NCBI GenBank assembly: GCA_020632955.1
Contig: JACKEO010000002.1
Location: 124,001-188,000 of the forward strand
Length of the DNA stretch: 64,000 bases
Direction of reading: 5' to 3'
Source: Alphaproteobacteria bacterium
Lineage (GTDB): Bacteria; Myxococcota_A; UBA796; GCA-2862545
Shown: positions 58,518-64,000 of the stretch, one piece after another
Position numbering within the stretch: position 1 is the stretch's first letter
Layout: each line of letters opens with the position of its first letter
Translations under genes and position numbers: made by a program
The notes under the pieces: generated by a model
What the model saw: only the letters and a program-made list of their open reading frames with translations
What the model was told of the DNA's origin: nothing
Database searches by the model: none

Positions 58518-59997
58518 TCCGGCGGCGACGCGCCAGCACGGGCAGCAGCAGGACCAGGGGCCAGCTCGCGGCGGGGCTCGTGCCGCAGCGGCAGATGCGG
58601 GTGCCGCCCTCCCCGGAGCCCTCCGCATCCGTGTCGTCGATGATGTCGCGCGAGCCCCACCCGTCGTCCCCGCTGTCGCCGACGCCCCCGCTGTCGCCGA
58701 CGTCCCCGCTGTCGCCGACGTCCCCGCTGTCGCCGACGTCCCCGCTGTCGCCGACGTCCCCGCTGCTCCCCACCACGCCCGTCCCGCGCAGGGGGATCCG
58801 GTGCTCGGGCACGAGCGGATCGTTCGAGGCGATGAGCAGGGTGCCCAGTCGCTCACCCACCGCGTCGGGGTCGAAGGCCACGGTGACCTGCGCACCCTCT
58901 CCGGGCTGCAGCGTGAGGTCGGTGGTGGCGAGCGACAGCGCCGGACTGCTCGCCTCCAGCCCGAGCTCCACCACGAGCGGCAGCTCGCCGTCGTTGCCGA
59001 GCGGCACGCCCACCACGCCCCGCTCCCCCACCACCACCTCGCCGAGGTCCACCGGGTCCGTGCCGGCCAGGAGCACCGGCAGCGGGTGCTCCACGGTGTC
59101 GCCGGGGAGGTCCACGTCCACCTGGGACTGGAACAGGGGGAAGACCTGCCCCCAGAGCGGGATGCGGATCGGGAACACGGCGTAGCCCAGGATCTCGAGA
59201 TCGACGCTCAGGTCGAGGTCGAAGCGCAGGCCGATGTTCGCGTCGACGGTGACCGCGTAGGTGCTCTCGAGCGCCACGGACGGCTGCGCCACGTCGAGAT
59301 CGAAGGCGCCCGACACCGGCACCACGAAGTCCTCGAAGCGTGTGACGGGCGAGGTGCGCGCCGAGTAGCTGGCCGACAGCACCGGCCAGCCGCGCACCAA
59401 CCCACCCACCCGGATCGCCGCGACGTCCCCGAGGCCGATGGGCACCTGCAGGGGCGCCTCGAAGGCCAGGTCGGAGCTGTCCTGCTGGATGCGCGCGGAG
59501 CTGGGCGTGTCGATCGGCCGCAGGAAGGGCGTGAAGGGCGCCGACGCGAGGTCCCAGACGAGGTCCTCCACCAGCAGCGGGAAGGCGAGGACCTTGTTCG
59601 CCCCGTAGGTGGGCTCCCACAGCTCGAGGTCGATCTGCAAGGCCATGTCGGTGCGCAGCGCGGCGATGCCCGAGTCCGCCATCGGCACCAGCTGATGCAC
59701 CAGCCGGCCGTCCACCCCGTCCCCAGGGGACCAGGACAGGTCGCTCCGGGCCTCCGAGACCAGCCCGAACTCCGCGTTGCCCCGGATCCGCGGCGTGACG
59801 CGCAGGTAGAGCTCGGAGATGATCAGGTCGAGGTCGACGCCCAGCGGGAGGACGTAGCTGGCATCGACCACCCGCCCGACCCCGTCGAACACCACCGTCT
59901 GCGAGGGCGAGCAGAAGGCGTCCTCCTCCGGCACGCACTCGGCCGCCCAGGCCGAGCCGGCCCAGGCGAGCGCCCCGATCACCACCAGCCCGTGCAC
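58504..59997 (-). CDS. Secreted beta protein with MYXO-CTERM-like tail
   Basis: 497 residues from GTG 59997, chosen for the strong GGGGAGGG site; GTG 60021 is in frame. A signal peptide ends at AWA. The protein shares long colinear segments with the 60043 product (VFDGVGRVVDASYVLPLGVD, then PIRIPLWGQVFPLFQSQVD). An ASH-like domain (VDLGEVVVGERG) follows at about 310-410, then a Gly-Asp-Ser repeat. The tail has CRCGTSPAASWPL, a hydrophobic helix and RRRR, a MYXO-CTERM-type sorting signal. It is probably surface-exposed. Confidence 0.78.
   Translation of the reverse strand: MHGLVVIGALAWAGSAWAAECVPEEDAFCSPSQTVVFDGVGRVVDASYVLPLGVDLDLIISELYLRVTPRIRGNAEFGLVSEARSDLSWSPGDGVDGRLVHQLVPMADSGIAALRTDMALQIDLELWEPTYGANKVLAFPLLVEDLVWDLASAPFTPFLRPIDTPSSARIQQDSSDLAFEAPLQVPIGLGDVAAIRVGGLVRGWPVLSASYSARTSPVTRFEDFVVPVSGAFDLDVAQPSVALESTYAVTVDANIGLRFDLDLSVDLEILGYAVFPIRIPLWGQVFPLFQSQVDVDLPGDTVEHPLPVLLAGTDPVDLGEVVVGERGVVGVPLGNDGELPLVVELGLEASSPALSLATTDLTLQPGEGAQVTVAFDPDAVGERLGTLLIASNDPLVPEHRIPLRGTGVVGSSGDVGDSGDVGDSGDVGDSGDVGDSGGVGDSGDDGWGSRDIIDDTDAEGSGEGGTRICRCGTSPAASWPLVLLLPVLARRRRISPV
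58668..58757. repeat. 18-bp minisatellite encoding GDVGDS repeats
   Basis: Five tandem copies of an 18-base unit (CCCCGCTGTCGCCGACGT), the first with one base changed, plus a partial sixth. On the minus strand they encode (GDVGDS)n in the linker before the sorting tail of the 58504 product. Copy number is a likely site of length variation. Confidence 0.88.
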
Positions 59998-60042
59998 GGC
60001 GCCCTCCCCGCAGCGAGGCACCGTACCACGGCCCCCGGACCG

Positions 60043-61431
60043 TCAGTCCTCGCGACGACGCAGGGCGAGCAGCGGCAGCAGGCCCAGCAGCGGCAGCATC
60101 CCCAGCGGCGACGACGTGGCGCAGCCGCAGGAGTTGTAGACGGAGGTGGGCGAGATGTCGAAGGGGTCGTTGTCGCCCAGGCCCGTGTCGACGTTGGTGG
60201 GCACGATGCCGTTCGCCTTCACCGTGATCTCGCGGGACTCCAGGTAGGGGTCGTTCGACTCGAGGATCAGCGTGGTGGTGATCTCGCCGGCCTTCACCGG
60301 CTCCACCGTGATCACCAGGATGTCCTCGTCGTAGGGCTGGATCGCGAAGTCGACGGGGGAGACCGCGAAGGCGGTGTCGCCGCGGAGGCCCACGACGCCC
60401 ACGAGATCGAGCTCGCCGTCGTTCTGCACGCGGAACTGGTAGTCGGCCGACTCGCCCACCTCGACGTTGCCGAGGTCGATGACCTCGTTGGGCAGCGTCA
60501 TCATCGGCAGCGGGTGGCTGTAGGTCTCGCTCTGGAAGTCGAGGTCGACGTAGTTCTGGAAGAGCTTGAAGGTCTGGCCCCAGAGCGGGATCTTGATCGG
60601 GAAGACCGAGAAGCCGAAGATCTCGAGCTCGAAGGAGAGCGTGACGTCGAAGCGGTAGCCGATGTCGGCCTCGACGTAGGCCGTGTACTGGCTGAGCAGA
60701 TCGGCCTGGGGCAGCTGCTCGTCCATGAGGATCTCGCCGGACTGGCCCACGAGGAAGTCGGCGAACTTCGTCTTGAACTCGCGGCCGCCGTACGACACGT
60801 TCGCCACCGGCCAGCCGGTGACGATGGCGCCCACGTTCAGCGCGAGCTGGTTGCCCAGGCCCACCGGCACGATCAGCGGCAGGTTGAAGGCCAGATCGGT
60901 GGAGGTGGACGCGATCGACGCGGAGTTCGGCGTCTGCGTGGGCAGCAGGAAGGGGGTGAACGGCTCGCCCTTCAGCTGGAAGACGACGTCCTCGGTGAGC
61001 AGCGGGAAGGACAGGAGCTTCTTCTGCCCGTAGGACGGCTGGTACAGCTCGAAGTCGATGACGAAGCTGACGTCGGTCTGCACGGCGGCGAGGCCCGACC
61101 CGGGGACCGGCGTGATGTCGTGGTAGAGCAGACCGGCCTGGCCGTCGTCGGGGCTCCACTCGATGTCGCTGAGGCCCTCGACGTAGAGCCCGAACTCCGA
61201 GTTGCCGGTGAGCTTCGGGGTGACGCCCAGCCAGAACTCCGCGATGATCACGTCGATGTCGAAGCCCAGCGGCAGCACGTACTGGGCGTCGATCACCTTG
61301 CCCGTGCCGTCGAAGACGAGCGGCTGGGTGGGCGAGGTGTAGTCGCCGCCCGCGGCGAAGCCGGTGTCGCCAGGGCCGGCGAAGGCGGTGGCGGGCAGGA
61401 GGGCGGCAGCGATCAGGGCGGTGCGGAGCAT
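60043..61431 (-). CDS. Secreted beta protein with MYXO-CTERM tail, paralogue of 58504 product
   Basis: 462 residues from ATG 61431. A signal peptide ends at AFA near 18. It is colinear with the 58504 product over about 400 residues (VFDGTGKVIDAQYVLPLGFD, then PIKIPLWGQTFKLF, and VIDLGNVEVGES for the ASH-like domain). It lacks the GDVGDS repeat. The tail is a good MYXO-CTERM signal: CGCATSSPLGMLP, a Leu-rich helix and RRRED. The family is unnamed to my knowledge. The two genes lie head to tail 45 bases apart and probably arose by tandem duplication. Confidence 0.82.
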   Translation of the reverse strand: MLRTALIAAALLPATAFAGPGDTGFAAGGDYTSPTQPLVFDGTGKVIDAQYVLPLGFDIDVIIAEFWLGVTPKLTGNSEFGLYVEGLSDIEWSPDDGQAGLLYHDITPVPGSGLAAVQTDVSFVIDFELYQPSYGQKKLLSFPLLTEDVVFQLKGEPFTPFLLPTQTPNSASIASTSTDLAFNLPLIVPVGLGNQLALNVGAIVTGWPVANVSYGGREFKTKFADFLVGQSGEILMDEQLPQADLLSQYTAYVEADIGYRFDVTLSFELEIFGFSVFPIKIPLWGQTFKLFQNYVDLDFQSETYSHPLPMMTLPNEVIDLGNVEVGESADYQFRVQNDGELDLVGVVGLRGDTAFAVSPVDFAIQPYDEDILVITVEPVKAGEITTTLILESNDPYLESREITVKANGIVPTNVDTGLGDNDPFDISPTSVYNSCGCATSSPLGMLPLLGLLPLLALRRRED

Positions 61432-61582
61432 GGATTCCTCTCGCGGCGGGCGCGATCTACACGATGCCTGCGCGACCTGCGAGCGCTTTCACGCCGCGAG
61501 CGCACACACCTCGCCCGATCTTCCGCGTCCCCGAGGATACCCCAGACCGCTCGTCACCCGCAACGACCGTCCGTTCCGGCGA

Positions 61583-62725
61583 TCACCCCGGCGACACCAC
61601 GCCCAGCACCACGCGGATGCCGCCATGGCGGAAGCGGAGCACCACCTCGGCGCGGCGGTCGAGCCGCTGCAACGCCACCGGATCCGCCGCGAGGAAGGCG
61701 AGACGCCAGCCGTCCCAGCGCTCCCGCAGCACGTGGCCCCACGCCCCGTACCGTCCGGCGAGCGCGTCGGCGGTGCCCACCCGCTGGCCATAGGGGAGGT
61801 TGGCGATCACGAGCCCCGGCCCCCGGGGCGGCTCGAGGTCCTCGAGGGAGGCGTGCAGCACGCGGACGCGATCGGCCACGCCCGCCTGGCGCGCGTTGCC
61901 CTCGGTGGCCCGGATCGCCCCGACGTCGCGATCGGCGGCGAGGATGGCGGTGGGCACGGCCTTCGGACGGCGCCCCTCGGCCGCCGCGAGCGCCCGGGCG
62001 TGCTCCTTGCCCCACGAGGCCGCGGCGTAGGTCCACCCCGTGCGCGGCGAGAAGCCGGCGGCCTGACGTGCCGCCTCGAGCGGGATCGTGCCCGAGCCGC
62101 ACATCGGGTCCACGAGCGCCTCCCCGGGCCGCCAGCCCGCGCCCCGGAGCAGCGCGGCAGCCAGGTTCTCCCGGAGCGGCGCCTTCGCCGTGCGGGGACG
62201 CCAGCCCCGCCGGTGCAGCAGGCCGCCCCCGGCGTCGACGCTCACCTCGGCGCGGTCGCCGTCGAGCCGCACCAGCACGCCGAGGGGGGTGCGAGGCGGC
62301 GGACCGGACCAGCTCCCGGGCACCCGCAGCGCGTCGGCCACGGCGTGCTCCACCTTGCGGGCGATCACGTCGCGGCGGTGCAGGTGGCGGCTGCCGCCCG
62401 CCACGTCGACGTCCAGGGGCTGACGCGGACGGGTGAGCGTGGGCCAGGGCAGGCTGCGCACCCCGCGGGCCAGCTCCTCGAGGGAGCGCGCGGGTCCCGA
62501 CCCCACCCGCACGAGCACGCGCCCGGCGATGCGGCTCCACACCAGCACGGTGGCGAGGGCCTGCGGCGTGGCCGGGAAGGTGGCGCCGCCCTCCACCTGG
62601 GTGGCCCGCACCCCCAGCTCCGCCAGCTCGGCCACGAGGAGCTCCTCCAGCCCCGGGTGCACCGCGGCGAAGCCCTCGTCCGCACGGGCGCGCCAGCCCG
62701 CACCATCCTGCCCTGCTCGCCTCAC
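61583..62725 (-). CDS. RlmL/TrmN-type rRNA or tRNA methyltransferase (THUMP + UPF0020)
   Basis: 380 residues from GTG 62725, with GGAGG four bases upstream; the frame extends further but without coding character. The THUMP domain covers about 1-140 (HPGLEELLVAELAELGV, then LDVDVAGGSRHLHRRDV). The UPF0020 methyltransferase has DPMCGSGTIPLEAAR (motif I), ILAADRDVGAI and the catalytic NLPYGQRVG, where N-L-P-Y replaces the common N-P-P-Y. It would methylate guanosine N2 in RNA. It is divergent from the DAHP synthase gene across 89 bases. Confidence 0.92.
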   Translation of the reverse strand: MRRAGQDGAGWRARADEGFAAVHPGLEELLVAELAELGVRATQVEGGATFPATPQALATVLVWSRIAGRVLVRVGSGPARSLEELARGVRSLPWPTLTRPRQPLDVDVAGGSRHLHRRDVIARKVEHAVADALRVPGSWSGPPPRTPLGVLVRLDGDRAEVSVDAGGGLLHRRGWRPRTAKAPLRENLAAALLRGAGWRPGEALVDPMCGSGTIPLEAARQAAGFSPRTGWTYAAASWGKEHARALAAAEGRRPKAVPTAILAADRDVGAIRATEGNARQAGVADRVRVLHASLEDLEPPRGPGLVIANLPYGQRVGTADALAGRYGAWGHVLRERWDGWRLAFLAADPVALQRLDRRAEVVLRFRHGGIRVVLGVVSPG

Positions 62726-62814
62726 CTGACCTCCGCCGCCGCGATCGGTGGCTCCTCGTGGGCATCCACGACCGCGTGGCATACGGAACGGGGCCCTGCC
62801 CGAGAGAGCCACGG

Positions 62815-64000
62815 ATGAGCCAGGACTGGAGCCCCGAGCGGTGGCGTACCCGCCCCGCGCGACAGCTCCCCACCTACCCCGACGCCGACGCCCTCGCCGA
62901 GGTCGAGCGTCGACTCCGGCACTTCCCTCCCCTCGTGTTCGCCGGCGAGGCCCGCCGGCTCAAGGGCCAGCTCGCCCGCGTCTCCCGCGGCGAGGCCTTC
63001 CTGCTCCAGGGCGGCGACTGCGCCGAGTCCTTCGCGGAGTTCCACCCCGACCACATCCGCGACACGTTCCGGGTGCTGCTGCAGATGTCGGTGGTGCTGT
63101 CGTTCGGGGCCAAGTGCCCCGTGGTGAAGCTCGGCCGCATGGCCGGCCAGTTCGCCAAGCCGCGCAGCGAGGACACCGAGACCCGCGACGGCCTCACCCT
63201 TCCGTCCTACCGCGGCGACAACGTCAACGGCATCGAGTTCACGCCCGAGGCGCGCACCCCGGATCCCGGTCGGCTGGTGGAGGCCTACCACCAGTCCGCG
63301 GCCACGCTGAACCTGCTCCGTGCCTTCGCCCAGGGCGGCTACGCCGACCTCCACGAGGTGCACCGCTGGAACCTCGCGTCGGTGAAGAACGGCCTGGGCA
63401 CCCGCTACCAGCAGCTCGCCGACCGCCTCGACGAGGCCCTGGCCTTCATGGCCGCGCTCGGCCTCACCGGCGACAACGTCCCGCAGGTCCGCGAGACCGA
63501 GCTCTTCACGTCGCACGAGGCGCTGCACCTGCCCTACGAGCAGGCGCTCACCCGCGTCGACTCGCTCACCGAGGCCTGGTACGACTGCTCCGCCCACTTC
63601 CTGTGGATCGGCGACCGCACCCGCCAGCTCGACGGCGCCCACGTGGACTTCCTCTCGGGCGTGGGCAACCCCGTGGGGCTGAAGTGCGGCCCCAGCCTGC
63701 AGGCCGACGACCTGCTCCGCCTCATCGACGCGCTCAACCCCGCCGACGAGGCCGGCCGTCTCACGCTGATCACGCGCTTCGGCGCCGACCGCATCGGCGA
63801 CCACCTCCCCGCCCTGCTCCGCGCCGTCCAGCGCGAGGGTCGCAAGGTGGTGTGGGTGAGCGACCCCATGCACGGCAACACCCAGAAGACGGCCTCGGGC
63901 ATCAAGACCCGCGACTTCACCCGGGTGCTCACCGAGGTGCGCTCCTTCTTCGAGATCCACGAGGCCGAGGGCACCATCGCCGGCGGCGTGCACTTCGAGA
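62815..64000 (+). CDS. Class II DAHP synthase (3' end outside window)
   Basis: The frame starts at ATG 62815 and stays open to the window edge, 395 codons; the family is about 450 residues, so only the C-terminal end is missing. Class II (plant/AroA-II type) features are WSPERWRTRPARQLPTYPD at the start, FLLQGGDCAESF, KLGRMAGQFAKPRSED, YRGDNVNG and VWVSDPMHGNTQKTASG near the end, which bind phosphoenolpyruvate, erythrose-4-phosphate and metal. It catalyses the first step of aromatic amino acid synthesis. Confidence 0.96.
   Translation, partial: MSQDWSPERWRTRPARQLPTYPDADALAEVERRLRHFPPLVFAGEARRLKGQLARVSRGEAFLLQGGDCAESFAEFHPDHIRDTFRVLLQMSVVLSFGAKCPVVKLGRMAGQFAKPRSEDTETRDGLTLPSYRGDNVNGIEFTPEARTPDPGRLVEAYHQSAATLNLLRAFAQGGYADLHEVHRWNLASVKNGLGTRYQQLADRLDEALAFMAALGLTGDNVPQVRETELFTSHEALHLPYEQALTRVDSLTEAWYDCSAHFLWIGDRTRQLDGAHVDFLSGVGNPVGLKCGPSLQADDLLRLIDALNPADEAGRLTLITRFGADRIGDHLPALLRAVQREGRKVVWVSDPMHGNTQKTASGIKTRDFTRVLTEVRSFFEIHEAEGTIAGGVHFE

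Noticed and set aside
58668..58757. 18-base tandem repeats as a CRISPR array
   Set aside because: Units are directly adjacent without spacers and encode an in-frame hexapeptide repeat, so this is a minisatellite.
62722..63993. Minus-strand frame of 423 codons at the window end
   Set aside because: The plus strand encodes clear class II DAHP synthase motifs, so the minus-strand frame is its shadow.

Overview
The window is very GC-rich, densely coding DNA from a Gram-negative bacterium, most likely a member of the Myxococcota or a close deltaproteobacterial relative. The main pointers are two secreted proteins with MYXO-CTERM-like tails (Cys-rich motif, hydrophobic helix, Arg cluster), many lipoprotein and outer-membrane-like gene products, frequent GTG starts in GTGA/ATGA stop-start overlaps, and a caa3-type cytochrome oxidase with a RegB/RegA-type redox two-component system. 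No tRNA, rRNA, insertion sequence, phage gene or CRISPR array is visible, and no gene-free stretch exceeds 300 bases (the longest is about 240).

Layout. 0-7.4 kb: secreted or envelope proteins (a beta-propeller, a membrane sulfatase-fold protein with degraded active site, a probable outer-membrane protein, a protein with an internal duplication). 7.5-13.7 kb: HtpG, a 2-Cys peroxiredoxin followed by an ABC exporter, a sulfotransferase and a lipoprotein. 13.8-16.4 kb: secreted CxxC protein, RegB-like sensor kinase and RegA-like regulator, tightly coupled. 16.5-20.4 kb: an FGE-fold lipoprotein and a secreted partner. 20.5-25.9 kb: class II amidotransferase, membrane hydroxylase divergent from a TetR regulator, a five-gene run (TetR, lipoprotein, YjbQ, SUFU-like, CBS), then an ArgE-like deacylase, a 43-aa peptide and an AAA+ ATPase.

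27.8-36.5 kb is the least explained part. Six tightly packed minus-strand genes (34834 down to 27821) encode a polytopic membrane protein with an FHA-like tail, three membrane or secreted proteins, and two larger exported proteins that appear to share one architecture. They are divergent from a single-pass FHA-like protein and convergent with the AAA+ ATPase. This is my best candidate for an undescribed system, probably an envelope-spanning assembly, but its function is unknown. It is followed at 36.6-41.7 kb by a plus-strand run ending in a SURF1 gene.

41.6-52.0 kb is a ten-gene minus-strand respiratory operon: CtaA, CtaB, COX II with cytochrome c, COX I, COX III, a COX IV-cytochrome c fusion, an alpha/beta hydrolase lipoprotein, CtaG, a YtkA-like lipoprotein and a di-haem peroxidase-like protein. 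SURF1 lies convergent at its end and RegBA elsewhere in the window is a plausible redox regulator. 52.2-58.5 kb holds a plus-strand run: an active/inactive M16 peptidase pair, a fused aconitase-superfamily hydro-lyase, exonuclease III and a methyltransferase. The window ends with two paralogous MYXO-CTERM-type proteins, an RlmL-type rRNA methyltransferase and the 5' part of a class II DAHP synthase.

Recurring themes are enzyme folds with lost catalytic residues (sulfatase, PHP/CehA-like, M16B, FGE-like), convergent genes whose 3' ends overlap, and at least two genes whose best start is CTG inside a CTGA overlap.
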